DNA of 64,000 nt from Microbacterium sp. LCT-H2 (GCF_001866135.1 NZ_MODW01000004.1:1-64000); one strand, 5' to 3'; counted from the first letter of the stretch, positions 8,348 to 17,715 are shown. Notes: generated from the sequence alone by a model not told the origin. Numbers and translations: made by a program.

Positions 8348-9322
8348 ATGGGACGACGACAGCAGCTTCCGGGCCGCTTCGAGGGGGACTTCGCGGTGCG
8401 GACGGCGCGAATGCACGGAATCAGCCGCGGACGGCTGCGCGGATCCGACCTCGAGGCTCCGTTCCACGGGGTCCGCGTGCACCCGCGCCCGGCGCCCGGG
8501 CCCGCCATCGCGGACCCGTACGAGCGGCAGCGACGAGCGCGGGTGGCACGAGCGCAGTCCTATGCCCCGATCCTGCATACCGGGCACTTCTTCAGTCACG
8601 AGACCGCCGTGTCGATCTGGGGAGGCCCGCTGCCACTCGCCTTCGACGACCGCGGGGGTATCGCGACGGCGGACGACCTCGCCCTCCACGTCAGTGCGTC
8701 CGGCGGGATCCCGTTCCCTCGCGCCCGCGGCGTGACCGGACACCGCACGCTGTCCAGCCTCACCTCGATCCGCTATCGGGACGGACTCCGCGTGACCTCC
8801 CCCGCCGCGACCTGGGTCGCCCTGGGCACGCTGCCGCTCGTGGACCTGGTGGCGCTCGGCGACTACTTCTGCCGGCACTGGAGACCGGGCGTCGGGCGGC
8901 CGGGGGTCGGGCGGCAGCCGTGGGCGACGGTCGACGAGCTGCGGGAGATGCTGGCTGCCGGGCGGAGGCGCGGGGCGGCACGGTTGCGGGAGGCGGTCGA
9001 GCTGGTGCGGGAGGACTCGTGGTCGCCGCGGGAGAGCCGGCTGCGGTGCCTCCTGGTCGCGGCCGGGATTCCGGAGCCGCAGCTCAACGTGGACGTGTTC
9101 GACGACCGGGGCCGTTTCCTCGCCTGCGTCGACATGGTCTGGGAGGCCGAACGCGTCGCAGTGGAGTATCACGGCATGGTGCATGGCGCGCAGTGGGCAC
9201 GGGATGTCGAGCGGGTCGCGGCGCTGCGGGCTGCCGGGTGGACGGTGATCGAGGTCACCGCCCCTCTCCTCCACAGACCAGAGGAACTGATCCGCCGTGT
9301 GGCGTCGGCTCTGGGGCGGTGA
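8348..9322 (+). CDS. DUF559-like protein with C-terminal endonuclease-type domain
   Basis: A 324-aa protein of a type common in actinobacteria. The N-terminal half includes THFF-like segment ILHTGHFFSHETAVSIWG and is antitoxin/regulator-like. The C-terminal ~100 residues (ESRLRCLLVAAGIPEPQLNVDVFD, then FLACVDMVWEAERVAVEYHG and AGWTVIEVT) resemble the DUF559/VSR-type PD-(D/E)XK nuclease fold, with candidate acidic residues in CVDMVWEAERVAVEYHG. Residues near 190 contain a short tandem GVGRPGVGR. The start MGRRQQLPGRFEG is chosen because an earlier ATG lies inside the 59-bp repeat. Activity is unproven. It is a single-gene unit with a repeat copy on each side. Confidence 0.8.
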   Translation: MGRRQQLPGRFEGDFAVRTARMHGISRGRLRGSDLEAPFHGVRVHPRPAPGPAIADPYERQRRARVARAQSYAPILHTGHFFSHETAVSIWGGPLPLAFDDRGGIATADDLALHVSASGGIPFPRARGVTGHRTLSSLTSIRYRDGLRVTSPAATWVALGTLPLVDLVALGDYFCRHWRPGVGRPGVGRQPWATVDELREMLAAGRRRGAARLREAVELVREDSWSPRESRLRCLLVAAGIPEPQLNVDVFDDRGRFLACVDMVWEAERVAVEYHGMVHGAQWARDVERVAALRAAGWTVIEVTAPLLHRPEELIRRVASALGR

Positions 9323-9329
9323 CCCCGCG

Positions 9330-9388
9330 TTCGAATCGCGCGAATGGCGGCATCCGGCCCGGATTTACAGCCAATCGCGCGACTCGAA
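9330..9388. repeat. 59-bp palindromic intergenic element, copy C
   Basis: Exactly 59 bp bounded by TTCGAATCGC and GCGACTCGAA (one mismatch in the inverted ends). It starts eight bases after the stop of the DUF559-like gene. The centre differs from copies A and B but begins GCGAATGGC like copy D. Confidence 0.8.
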
Positions 9389-9476
9389 GGAGAACTAGAA
9401 TCGACCAGGCGCCGCGACCCTGGCGCCGCCACCCCGCGTCCGCACCCCGACGCCGCTCACCCCCGAGGACCGCACC

Positions 9477-10079
9477 ATGTCCGCATCCGCGCCCGTCTCC
9501 GAACCCGTCACCGTCTCCATCCGCCGCGAGGTCGACCCGGAGCGCATCGCCGAGGCCACCGCGTGGGTGCAGACCGGGGTGAACCTCGCGACGAAGTACC
9601 CGGGATTCCTCGGCTCCGGCTGGGTCCGTGCCGGCGAGGACTCGCAGGTGTGGCACATGCTCTACCGCTTCGCGAGCGAGGAGGCGCTCACCGCGTGGGA
9701 GCAGTCCGGGGAGCGCGCGTGGTGGCTGTCGATGGGCCAGGGCTTCGTCCGCAGCGAGCGGTCCAAGCGTCGCTCCGGCATCGAGGGGTGGTTCGACGAG
9801 CCGTCCACGGGCTCCATCCCCGTCGTCGACCCTGACGGCACGACCAGCACCGTGACCGTCGCCCCCGCGCCGCCGCGGTGGAAGCAGGCCGTCTCGATCT
9901 GGCTCGGCTTCTTCCCCGTGAACCTCGCGTTCACGTATGCCATGAGCCCGGTGCCGGGATGGGACGCCGTGCCGCTGTGGCTCCGCGTGCTCATCACCAC
10001 CCTCGTGCTCACGCCGATCATGACGTACTGGGTGCTGCCGTTCGTCACGCGCTCCCTGCGAAACTGGCTCGCCCGCTAG
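9477..10079 (+). CDS. ABM-domain (antibiotic biosynthesis monooxygenase fold) membrane protein
   Basis: A 200-aa protein. Residues about 8-100 form a ferredoxin-like ABM domain (TVSIRREVDPERIAEATAWVQTGVNLATKYPGFLGSGWVR, then WHMLYRFASEEALTAWEQSGER). Residues about 135-195 contain two hydrophobic spans (AVSIWLGFFPVNLAFTYAM and VLITTLVLTPIMTYWVLP), so it is membrane anchored. Such two-part proteins are widespread and uncharacterised; the ABM label does not imply antibiotic biosynthesis. It converges on the MFS transporter gene with a 12-bp gap. Confidence 0.85.
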   Translation: MSASAPVSEPVTVSIRREVDPERIAEATAWVQTGVNLATKYPGFLGSGWVRAGEDSQVWHMLYRFASEEALTAWEQSGERAWWLSMGQGFVRSERSKRRSGIEGWFDEPSTGSIPVVDPDGTTSTVTVAPAPPRWKQAVSIWLGFFPVNLAFTYAMSPVPGWDAVPLWLRVLITTLVLTPIMTYWVLPFVTRSLRNWLAR

Positions 10080-10091
10080 CGGACCCCCTTC

Positions 10092-11579
10092 TCAGGAGCC
10101 GGATTCCGTACCCGGGGTGACCCCCTTCTTCGCCGGCTCGACGAGCGACAGCGGATCGGCGATGTCCTCCAGCGACTTGCCGGCGGCACTGACGCCGAAG
10201 ACACCGCACACGACACCGCCGAACATCATGATCGCCGCACCGAGCACATAGCCCCAGAACAGCGGACCGCGGTCGCCGGACTCCGCGCTCGCACCGATCA
10301 GCGCACCGTAGAGCACCGGGGCGATGGCGCCGACGAGCTGCCCGATCGAGAAGACGTACGAGATCACCTGGCTGCGCAGCTCGAGCGGGAAGATCTCGCT
10401 CACCGTCAGATACGCGGCGGAAGCCCCGGCTGAGGCGAAGAAGAACGACGCACACCAGAACGCCGTGTGCGTGCCCGCGTTCAGCACCCCCGCGTTGAAG
10501 AGGAAGGCGCTGACGAGCAGGATCAGTCCCGCGAGCACATACGTGCCGAACAGCATCCGCCGACGACCCCACGTGTCGAAGAAGTGACCGAGGATGAGCG
10601 CACCGGCAAGGTTGCCGACCGCGAAGACGATGAAGTACTGCGACGCGGATGCCGGCGGGGTGTCGTAGAAGTTCTCCAGCACGAGCGCGTAGGTGAAGAA
10701 GATCGCGTTGTAGAGGAACGACTGCGTCACCATCATCGTGATGCCGACGAGCGTGCGCCGGGGGTATTTCTTGAACAGCACCTTCGCGATCACGAGGAAG
10801 GGGACGCTGCCGTACTCCTTGACCGTGATGGCCTTGCTCTCGTCGACGGGCTCGATCGTCTTGCCCTCTTTGCGGATGCGCTCCTCGATCTGGTCGACGT
10901 TGCGCTCCGCCTCCTCCTCGCGACCGTGGGTCATCTGCCAGCGCGGGCTCTCCGGGATGTGCCGCCGCAGCCAGATGATGAGCAGGCCGAGGATCGGGCC
11001 GACGAAGAAGCTCAGCCGCCAGCCGATGTCGGCGGGCAGGATGTCGGTGTTGAGGAAGAACATGTTGGCCACGGCACCGAGGGCCGCACCGCCCCAGTAC
11101 GTGCCGTTGATGGCGATGTCGACGCGGCCGCGGTACTTCGCGGGGATGATCTCGTCGATGGCCGAGTTGATGGCCGCGTATTCGCCGCCGATGCCCGCCC
11201 CGGCGACGAAGCGCCAGATGTAGAAGAACCAGGGGGCGAACGCGAGGCCGGCGACGGCCGACCCGACGAGGTACACGCCGAGGGAGAGCAGGAAGAGGTT
11301 CTTGCGGCCGAGGCGGTCGGCGAGACGGCCGAACACGAGGGCGCCGAACACCTGGCCGAGCAGGTAGCAGGTGCCGGCGAGGCCGACCTCGGCCGGGCCC
11401 ATCCCCAGCGTCTGCGCGTAGCCGTTCGCCGCGACGATCTGCACCTCGAGGCCGTCGAGGATCCAGGAGAACCCGAGTCCGACGACGATCATCCAGTGGA
11501 AGCGCGACCAGGGGAGCCGGTCCATGCGCGCGGGGACGAGCGACCGGACCTCCTTGACGGTGACGTCGGACGCGGACAT
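10092..11579 (-). CDS. MFS transporter (sugar/organic acid porter type)
   Basis: A 495-aa, 12-helix major facilitator. The first cytoplasmic loop carries ADRLGRKNLFLLSLG, the D-R-x-G-R-K signature, and the central loop KVLFKKYPRRTLVG follows a long hydrophilic segment with REEEAERNVDQIEER. The start is MSASDVTVKEVRS with a GGAGGC ribosome-binding site; an upstream extension is rejected. The next genes upstream are prpC/prpB/prpD, so uptake of a carboxylic acid is plausible, but the substrate cannot be read from the sequence. It is separated from prpC by 171 bp including repeat copy D, so it may be its own unit. Confidence 0.9.
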   Translation of the reverse strand: MSASDVTVKEVRSLVPARMDRLPWSRFHWMIVVGLGFSWILDGLEVQIVAANGYAQTLGMGPAEVGLAGTCYLLGQVFGALVFGRLADRLGRKNLFLLSLGVYLVGSAVAGLAFAPWFFYIWRFVAGAGIGGEYAAINSAIDEIIPAKYRGRVDIAINGTYWGGAALGAVANMFFLNTDILPADIGWRLSFFVGPILGLLIIWLRRHIPESPRWQMTHGREEEAERNVDQIEERIRKEGKTIEPVDESKAITVKEYGSVPFLVIAKVLFKKYPRRTLVGITMMVTQSFLYNAIFFTYALVLENFYDTPPASASQYFIVFAVGNLAGALILGHFFDTWGRRRMLFGTYVLAGLILLVSAFLFNAGVLNAGTHTAFWCASFFFASAGASAAYLTVSEIFPLELRSQVISYVFSIGQLVGAIAPVLYGALIGASAESGDRGPLFWGYVLGAAIMMFGGVVCGVFGVSAAGKSLEDIADPLSLVEPAKKGVTPGTESGS

Positions 11580-11682
11580 GGGGCCTCCTTCTCGCGGGAC
11601 ACGCTTTCGTCCCGGATCCGGTTTACTCCTCCCCGGAATCCGCCGCATCGGCTTGACCCCGGGGGCGTCGGCACGCTACCGC

Positions 11683-11741
11683 TCCGAATCGCGCGAATGG
11701 CTCCATCCCGGGGTGAGATGGAGCCATTCAGGCGATTCGAA
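11683..11741. repeat. 59-bp palindromic intergenic element, copy D
   Basis: Exactly 59 bp, ends TCCGAATCGC / GCGATTCGAA. It has a perfect inner 12-bp stem AATGGCTCCATC / GATGGAGCCATT, so almost the whole element can fold into one hairpin. It lies between the prpC stop and the MFS start. Confidence 0.85.
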
Positions 11742-11750
11742 CGGAGGAGG

Positions 11751-12884
11751 TCAGCCGGTGACGTGCCGCTCGTCGGGGCCGTCGTAGTGCGACAGCGGGC
11801 GGATCAGGGCGTTCGCGCCGGCCTGCTCGATGACGTGGGCGGTCCAACCCGTCACCCGCGCCGCGACGAACAGCGGCGTGAAGGTGAGGGTGTCGAAGCC
11901 GATGAGGCTGTACGCCGGACCGGACGGATAGTCGAGGTTCGGGTGGATCCCCTTGCGCTCGACGAACTGCGACTCCAGCGCGTCGTACAGCTCCGCGACA
12001 TCCTCCCGGCCGTAGTGCGCGACGAGGGTGTCGAGGGCGGCCTTCATGGTCGGCACGCGGGAGTCGCCGTTCTTATACACGCGGTGCCCGAAGCCCATGA
12101 TCTTGCGCTTCTCCGCGAGGGCCTTGTCGAGCCAGGCCTCCACGGCGTCCGCCGACCCGATCTCGGTGAAGATGTGCAGCACCGCCTCGTTCGCCCCGCC
12201 GTGCAGCGGGCCCTTGAGCGCGCCGATGGCTCCGACGACCGCGGAGTAGATGTCGCTGAGGGTCGAGGTGATGACCCGGGCGGTGAACGTCGAGGCGTTG
12301 AAGGAGTGCTCGGCGTAGAGGATCATCGACCGGTTGAACGCATCGACCACGACGTCGTCGGCCTCCTCCCCGAACGTCATCCAGAGGAAGTTCGCCGAGT
12401 AGTCGAGGTCGTCGCGCGGAGCGATGAGCTCCTGGCCACGACGGCGACGCTGACCGTAGGCGACGATGGCCGGCAGCGCCGCGAACAGGCGGATGCTGCG
12501 CGCCAGGTTCTGCTCGGGACTGCCACCGGCGTCGAGCACCGAGCCGCCGGCCTCGGGGTCCGATGCGCCGATGAGGCTCACGGCCGTGCGCACCTCGTCC
12601 ATCGGGTGCGCCTCGAGGGGCACGAGATCGATCGCGGCCTTCACGTTGTCGGCCAGGGCGCGGTGCTTGCGCTCCTCCAGCCGGAACGCGGCGAGCTCGT
12701 CGCCCGTCGGCAGCTCGCCGTTCCACAGCAGGTACGCCACGGCCTCGAAGGACTGCGTGTCGGCGAGCTCCTGCACGGGATAGCCGCGGTAGAGCAGGCT
12801 GTTCGTCTCGGGGTTGACCTTCGAGATCGCCGTCGTGTCGACGACGACCCCCGCGAGGCCCTTCTTGATGTCCGGCTCGGTCAT
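11751..12884 (-). CDS. prpC: 2-methylcitrate synthase
   Basis: A 377-aa citrate synthase-fold enzyme that condenses propionyl-CoA with oxaloacetate in the methylcitrate cycle. Catalytic regions are GPLHGGANEAV and MGFGHRVYKNGDSRVP. The short bacterial length and the DTTAISKVNPETNSLLYRGYPVQELA N-terminus match the PrpC group. The ATG at 12884 has AAGGAG at the right distance; the GTG two codons earlier would sit on the ribosome-binding site. It is last in gntR-prpD-prpB-prpC. Ordinary citrate synthase activity is possible, but context favours PrpC. Confidence 0.94.
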   Translation of the reverse strand: MTEPDIKKGLAGVVVDTTAISKVNPETNSLLYRGYPVQELADTQSFEAVAYLLWNGELPTGDELAAFRLEERKHRALADNVKAAIDLVPLEAHPMDEVRTAVSLIGASDPEAGGSVLDAGGSPEQNLARSIRLFAALPAIVAYGQRRRRGQELIAPRDDLDYSANFLWMTFGEEADDVVVDAFNRSMILYAEHSFNASTFTARVITSTLSDIYSAVVGAIGALKGPLHGGANEAVLHIFTEIGSADAVEAWLDKALAEKRKIMGFGHRVYKNGDSRVPTMKAALDTLVAHYGREDVAELYDALESQFVERKGIHPNLDYPSGPAYSLIGFDTLTFTPLFVAARVTGWTAHVIEQAGANALIRPLSHYDGPDERHVTG

Positions 12885-12886
12885 GG

Positions 12887-13789
12887 TCACTCCTTCGTAA
12901 CGGTGAAGTTGAAGACGCCCGAGTCGAAGTGGTTGTACGACTCGTAGTCGATCAGCTCGTAGAGGTCGGCGCGGTGCTGCATCTCGCCGAGCTTCGAGGT
13001 CAGGTGCCCCTCGTCGTTCAGCGTATCGAGCGCACGGCCCGCCGCCCCCATCGCGATCCGCAGCAGCGAGACCGGCCAGATGACCATGCGCACCCCGGCA
13101 TCGCGGAGTGCGTCGACCGAGAACAGCTCGCTCTTGCCGAACTCGGTCATGTTCGCGAGGATCGGCACGTCCAGCGCCGCGGCCATGGCCTCGAACTCGC
13201 CGATCGTGCGCATCGCCTCGGGGAAGATCGCGTCGGCCCCCGCGTCGACGAGCGCCTTGGCCCGGTCGATCGCCGCGTCCAGCCCCTCGATCGCGCGGAT
13301 GTCGGTGCGCGCCATGATCAGGAAGTTCTCGTCGCGGCGGGCATCGGCGGCCGCGCGGATCCGCTTGATCGCGGTGTCCTCGTCGACCACGGCCTTGCCG
13401 TCGAGGTGGCCGCAGCGCTTGGGGTTGACCTGGTCCTCGATGTGCGTTCCCGCGAGGCCGGCGTCTTCGAGCTCCTGGATCGTGCGGGCGACGTTCATCG
13501 GCTCGCCGAAACCGGTGTCGGCGTCGACGATCGCGGGGAGGTCGGTCATGCGGGCGATCTGCTTCGCCCGCCCGGCGACCTCGGTGAGCGTGGTGAGGCC
13601 GATGTCGGGCAGGCCGAGGTCGGCGGAGAGCACGGCGCCCGAGATGTAGACGCCCTCAAACCCCTTCTGCTCGATCAGCCGGGCGCTCAGTGGGTTGAAC
13701 GCGCCGGGGAACCGCAGCAGCTCCCCGGAGGCGAGCCGTTCCCGGAACAGGCGCCGCTTCTCGGCGGGCGTCGTCGTGGAGTACAGCAT
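12887..13789 (-). CDS. prpB: Methylisocitrate lyase
   Basis: A 300-aa PEP mutase/isocitrate lyase superfamily enzyme that cleaves 2-methylisocitrate to pyruvate and succinate. The catalytic loop is NPKRCGHLDGK, the KRCGH form typical of PrpB. VDADTGFGEPMNVARTIQELEDAG and HIEDQ supply metal and substrate contacts. The ATG overlaps the prpD stop as TGATG, so the genes are translationally coupled. The prpC ribosome-binding site lies across this gene's stop codon. Confidence 0.95.
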   Translation of the reverse strand: MLYSTTTPAEKRRLFRERLASGELLRFPGAFNPLSARLIEQKGFEGVYISGAVLSADLGLPDIGLTTLTEVAGRAKQIARMTDLPAIVDADTGFGEPMNVARTIQELEDAGLAGTHIEDQVNPKRCGHLDGKAVVDEDTAIKRIRAAADARRDENFLIMARTDIRAIEGLDAAIDRAKALVDAGADAIFPEAMRTIGEFEAMAAALDVPILANMTEFGKSELFSVDALRDAGVRMVIWPVSLLRIAMGAAGRALDTLNDEGHLTSKLGEMQHRADLYELIDYESYNHFDSGVFNFTVTKE

Positions 13790-15315
13790 CAGAACAGACC
13801 GGCCGGGGCGTCGGCGTCGTCGAGCAGACCCGGCTTCGCGACGATCGAGAGCTCGGCGACCTCGGCAGCCGTGAGCTCGGGCAGGCGCTGCACGAGCTCC
13901 AGGAACCGCTCGATCTCGGCCGGCTCGAGCACCGGCTCCGCGAGCAGACGGAACTTGGCGATGTAGTTCTCCCGTGCGAACGGACGGGCACCGAGCGGGT
14001 GGGCATCGGCGACGGCGATCTCGTCCACCACGGTCGAGCCGTCGGTGAGGCGGATCTCGACGCGACCGCCGAAGGCCTTCTCGTCCGGGTCCTCCGAGTG
14101 ATAGCGGCGCGTCCACTCCGCGTCCTCCGCCGTGGTGATCGTGTGCCACAGCGCGACGGTGTCGGGGCGGCCTGCGCGCTCCGGCGTGTAGGAGTCGACG
14201 TGGTGCCAGCCGCCGTCCTGCAGCGCCACCGCGAAGATGTACGGGATGGAGTGGTCGAGCGTCTCGCGGGAGGCCGTCGGGTCGTACTTCTGCGGGTCGT
14301 TCGCGCCCGAGCCGATCACGTAGTGCGTGTGGTGGCTGGTGTGCAGCACGATCGAAGCGATGTTCGCGGGGTCGCGCAGGGCCGGGTTCGCGGTGCCGAG
14401 CTTGCGGGCGAGGTCGATCCACGCCTGCGCCTGGTACTCCGCGGAGTGCTCCTTCGTGTACGAGTCGAGGATCGCGCGCTTGGCCTCGCCGGCGGCGGGC
14501 AGCGGCACCTCGTAGGCCGCGTCCTTGCCGTCGAGCATCCAGGCGATCACACCGTCCTCGCCTTCGTAGATCGGCGCGGGGCTCGTCTGTCCGCGCATCG
14601 CCCGGTCGACCGCCTCGACGGCCATCTTCCCGGCGAAGGCCGGGGCGTGCGCCTTCCAGGTGGAGATCTCGCCCTTGCGGCTCTGGCGCGTTGCGGTCGT
14701 GGTGTGCAGCGCCTGACCGACCGCCTGGTAGATCGTCTCGACGTCGAGGCCGAGAAGGGTGCCGATGCCGGCGGCGGCGGACGGGCCGAGGTGTGCGACG
14801 TGGTCGATCTTGTGCTTGTGCAGGCAGATCGCGCGCACGAGGTCCATCTGGATCTCGTAGCCGGTGGCGATGCCGCGCACGAGCGCCCGGCCGTCCTTGC
14901 CGGTGTGCTGCGCGACCGCGAGGATCGGCGGGATGTTGTCGCCCGGGTGCGAGTACTCGGCGGCGAGGAAGGTGTCGTGGTAGTCGAGCTCGCGCACGGC
15001 CACGCCGTTCGCCCAGGCCGCCCACTCCGGGCTGGTGCGGCGGTCGAGCGGGGTTCCGAACAGGTTGGCGCCGGCCCCTCCCGTCGAGACGGGGTGGCTG
15101 AACGCCTGCGCGCGGGCTGCGACGATCGGCGCGCGGGTGAGGGAGGCCGCCGCGACGGCGGCGTTGTCGATGATGCGGTTGATGATCATGTCGACGACGG
15201 GCTGCTCGACCTCGACCTGGTCGACCGCGACCTCGGCGATCTTCCAGGCGAGCTGATCCTCGCGGGCGAGGTTCTCGGAGCTGGCGTGCACGCGGACGTG
15301 GTGGGTGACGGTCAT
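13789..15315 (-). CDS. prpD: 2-methylcitrate dehydratase
   Basis: A 508-aa MmgE/PrpD-family enzyme that dehydrates 2-methylcitrate. Family segments include [79 protein letters not shown] and [20 protein letters not shown]. The start [16 protein letters not shown] overlaps the gntR stop by four bases (ATGA). Identification is secure from sequence and operon. Confidence 0.95.
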   Translation of the reverse strand: MTVTHHVRVHASSENLAREDQLAWKIAEVAVDQVEVEQPVVDMIINRIIDNAAVAAASLTRAPIVAARAQAFSHPVSTGGAGANLFGTPLDRRTSPEWAAWANGVAVRELDYHDTFLAAEYSHPGDNIPPILAVAQHTGKDGRALVRGIATGYEIQMDLVRAICLHKHKIDHVAHLGPSAAAGIGTLLGLDVETIYQAVGQALHTTTATRQSRKGEISTWKAHAPAFAGKMAVEAVDRAMRGQTSPAPIYEGEDGVIAWMLDGKDAAYEVPLPAAGEAKRAILDSYTKEHSAEYQAQAWIDLARKLGTANPALRDPANIASIVLHTSHHTHYVIGSGANDPQKYDPTASRETLDHSIPYIFAVALQDGGWHHVDSYTPERAGRPDTVALWHTITTAEDAEWTRRYHSEDPDEKAFGGRVEIRLTDGSTVVDEIAVADAHPLGARPFARENYIAKFRLLAEPVLEPAEIERFLELVQRLPELTAAEVAELSIVAKPGLLDDADAPAGLF

Positions 15316-15977
15316 GAGTGTCCTTCGCTGTCGGGGAGGGAGTCGAGGATGCCGGTGAGCGCGTTGTGCAGGTGCACGTGCGTGGCATGGGCGGCGAGGT
15401 CGCCGTCGCGCGCGGCGAGCGCCTCGGCGATCGTGCGGTGCTCGGCGGCGGAGGCAGCGAGCCGGGCGGGCTTGTCCCGCGCCATACGCCGCACGCGGAC
15501 GAGGTGGGTGCGGACCGTGCGCAGCGCCGCAGCGATGTAGTCGTTGGCGACGGCGTCGTCGAGGGCCGCATCGAATCGCGCGATCAGGGCGTAGTAGGCG
15601 TCCCGGCCCTCCGCCCTGGTGAGGTCCACGTGCGCGAACTCCGCGGCGAGCGCGGCGAACCGGTCGGCGTCGCCCCGGACGGCCGCCAGTCGGGCGGAGG
15701 TCTCCTCCAGCGCGCGACGGATCTCGAACAGGGACCGGATGTCGTCGGCGTCGAGGTCGGCGACAACCGTGACGCGCGGCGACTGCTGCACGACCAGGCC
15801 GTCGGCGGCCAGGCGGCGCAGAGCCTCCCGCAGCGGAGTCCGGCTCACACCCAGGCGCTCGGCCTGCTCCACCTCGCCGAGCACGTACCCGGCCGGCAGC
15901 TCCCCGGACTGGATGCCGTCGAGGAGCGCCGCATAGGCGCGATCGCCCATGGACGTGCGCTCGACAGGGAGGACCAT
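15312..15977 (-). CDS. GntR-family (FCD) regulator of the methylcitrate operon
   Basis: A 221-aa FadR-subfamily repressor or activator. The N-terminal winged helix is [50 protein letters not shown], and the C-terminal ~140 residues form the all-helical FCD ligand domain. It is the first gene of its operon, followed by prpD with an ATGA overlap, so it probably autoregulates and responds to methylcitrate or a related acid. The start MVLPVERTS follows a GGGAGGA ribosome-binding site. Candidate operators GTATACATA lie 10 and 63 bp upstream. Confidence 0.92.
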   Translation of the reverse strand: MVLPVERTSMGDRAYAALLDGIQSGELPAGYVLGEVEQAERLGVSRTPLREALRRLAADGLVVQQSPRVTVVADLDADDIRSLFEIRRALEETSARLAAVRGDADRFAALAAEFAHVDLTRAEGRDAYYALIARFDAALDDAVANDYIAAALRTVRTHLVRVRRMARDKPARLAASAAEHRTIAEALAARDGDLAAHATHVHLHNALTGILDSLPDSEGHS

Positions 15978-15986
15978 CTCGCCAGT

Positions 15987-16051
15987 GTATACATAAACCG
16001 GCCCACATGGTCGACTTCTCGGGCGCGAGCGGTCTATTCGTATACATAGTC
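15987..16051. promoter_or_regulatory. Paired GTATACATA operators upstream of the prp gntR
   Basis: GTATACATA occurs at 15987-15995 and again at 16040-16048, the second as the 12-mer GTATACATAGTC that also occurs at 2203-2214. Both sites have the TGTATACA symmetry typical of FadR-type GntR operators and lie immediately before the gntR gene. Autoregulation is inferred. Confidence 0.6.
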
Positions 16052-16093
16052 TCCCCCGCCTCCTTCCCACACCCACACCCACACCCGGGCACA

Positions 16094-16165
16094 GCTTCGG
16101 AGATCGCCCGGGACACGCCGCACGGCCGGGCCGGGGGCCGGCGTGTCGGCTCCGATCTCCGAAGC
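16094..16165 (-). terminator. 72-bp inverted repeat downstream of the EamA gene
   Basis: The outer arms GCTTCGGAGATCG (16094-16106) and CGATCTCCGAAGC (16153-16165) are a perfect 13-bp inverted repeat. An inner pair GACACGCC / GGCGTGTC extends the stem. It lies just past the EamA stop and before the prp promoter, where a terminator or insulator is expected. There is no T-run. Confidence 0.55.
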
Positions 16166-16182
16166 CGTGCGCGCGAGTGGGC

Positions 16183-17127
16183 TCAGGCCGCGGGGCGGGG
16201 CTCGCCGAGCTTCACGACGACCACGCCGGCGAGCACGAGCACGCCCCCGAGGGCCTGCAGCGGACCGGGGAGCTGCCCGAGCAGGAGCCAGCCGAAGAGC
16301 AGGGCCGCCACGACCTCGGCGAGCGCGACGAACGAGGCCAACCGGGAGCCGAGCATCCGTGTCGAGACGATGCCGAGCACGTACGCGAGGGCCGTGGCGA
16401 TCACGCCGATCGCGAGGACCGGCACGAACCAGGGCACCGCGCCGAACCGGTAGTCCACGTCGACCGTCGTCCACGCGAACGGCAGCACGCCGACGAGCCC
16501 GGCGAGACTCAGCCCCACGGCACCGAGCAGCAGGCCGCTGCCCGCGAGGGCGATCGGCGGGATCCCGGTGCCGGCCCGGGCGGACAGCACGAAGTAGCTC
16601 GCGGCACCCACCATCGCCCCGAGCGCCCAGAGGACACCGACCACGTCCACCTGCGCCCCGGTGACGATGTCGAGCATGAGGACGAGTCCGACGAAGGCGA
16701 TGCCCGCACCGAGGATGCTGCGCCGCGTGGGACGCTCGCCCCGGCGCAGCCAGAGCCAGAGGAGCACCGCGACCGGGGCGGTGTACTCGATGAGCAGCGC
16801 GATCCCGACGTCCATCACCGCGACGGCCTGGAAGTAGCAGAGCTGGGTGGCCGCGACGGCGAGGAGGCCGTAGGCGCAGACCATCCCCACGTTCTGCCGG
16901 AGGGCACGCCACCGACCCCGCAGCGCGAGGATCGTGGGGACGAGCAGCACGAGCGCTGCGACCCACACCCGCACCGTGACGGCGGCGCCCGGCGTCCATC
17001 CCGCGTCGATGAGTCCGCGCGCCCACGCCCCGGACGAGCCGAACGCGAAGGCGGCCGCGACAGCGAGCGGGAGCCCCAGGCGCATGCCGGTCCGCGTCCG
17101 GGTGGTGTCATCAGCCACAGCGCTCAT
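16183..17127 (-). CDS. EamA-family (DMT superfamily) transporter
   Basis: A 314-aa inner-membrane protein with about ten hydrophobic helices arranged as two EamA repeats (residues about 18-145 and 160-305). Motifs include FAFGSSGAWARGLIDAGWTPGAAVTVRVWVAALVLL and, in the second repeat, LEYT-like ALLIEYTAPVAVLLWLW and ALAEVVAALLFGWLLLGQLP. The family exports metabolites or amino acids; the substrate here is unknown. It is a single gene, divergent from the CGNR gene. Confidence 0.9.
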   Translation of the reverse strand: MSAVADDTTRTRTGMRLGLPLAVAAAFAFGSSGAWARGLIDAGWTPGAAVTVRVWVAALVLLVPTILALRGRWRALRQNVGMVCAYGLLAVAATQLCYFQAVAVMDVGIALLIEYTAPVAVLLWLWLRRGERPTRRSILGAGIAFVGLVLMLDIVTGAQVDVVGVLWALGAMVGAASYFVLSARAGTGIPPIALAGSGLLLGAVGLSLAGLVGVLPFAWTTVDVDYRFGAVPWFVPVLAIGVIATALAYVLGIVSTRMLGSRLASFVALAEVVAALLFGWLLLGQLPGPLQALGGVLVLAGVVVVKLGEPRPAA

Positions 17128-17165
17128 GGGACGTGACGCTACGCCGGCGGGAGTAAGCTGTCAAC

Positions 17166-17702
17166 ATGGTCTTCACCGATGACACAGAGGATGCGCTGCG
17201 CGCGGCGGTCTGGCTCGCGAACTCGGCGGAGGACCCGGACACCCTGGTCGACATCGAGGACGAGAAGACCTTCCTGCAGGTGTTCCCCTACACGGGGCGC
17301 GTCGACGGGGACACGGTGGAGCTGGACGACCTCCGCGCCCTGCGTCCGCGGCTCCGCGCGATGCTGCTGGCCCCGCGCGACGAGATGGCCGCGCACGTCA
17401 ACGCCGCCCTCGCCGAGGTGCGACTGACCCCTCGCCTCGTCCGCCACGGCGAGCTGGACTGGCACCTGCACGGCCTGGCCGATGAGCGCCCGCTCGCCGA
17501 ACGCGTGCTCGTGGAGACGGCGATGGCCCTGATCGACGTCATCCGCACGGACGAGGGCTCCCGGCTCACCGTCTGCGACGACGCGACCTGCCAGGCGATC
17601 GCGCTCGACCTCTCCCGCAACCGCTCCAAGCGGTACTGCTCCACGAGCTGCGCCAATCGCAACGCCGTGGCGGCCTACCGCGCCCGCCGCGCCGCCGGCT
17701 GA
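17166..17702 (+). CDS. CGNR zinc-finger domain protein (ABATE family)
   Basis: A 178-aa protein with an N-terminal ABATE-like region (ALRAAVWLANSAEDPDTLVDIEDEKTF...) and a C-terminal zinc finger CDDATCQAIALDLSRNRSKRYCSTSCANRNAVAAYRARR. The four cysteines and the CANRNAV variant of the CGNR motif are clear. Actinobacterial members are presumed transcriptional regulators in stress or antibiotic settings. The gene stands alone and is followed by a strong hairpin at 17716-17745. Confidence 0.9.
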   Translation: MVFTDDTEDALRAAVWLANSAEDPDTLVDIEDEKTFLQVFPYTGRVDGDTVELDDLRALRPRLRAMLLAPRDEMAAHVNAALAEVRLTPRLVRHGELDWHLHGLADERPLAERVLVETAMALIDVIRTDEGSRLTVCDDATCQAIALDLSRNRSKRYCSTSCANRNAVAAYRARRAAG

Positions 17703-17715
17703 TCCCGTCGCCCAC

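Noticed and set aside
16064..16090. ACACCC tandem microsatellite before the prp operon
   Set aside because: A short simple-sequence run of about four units with no further support for a function.
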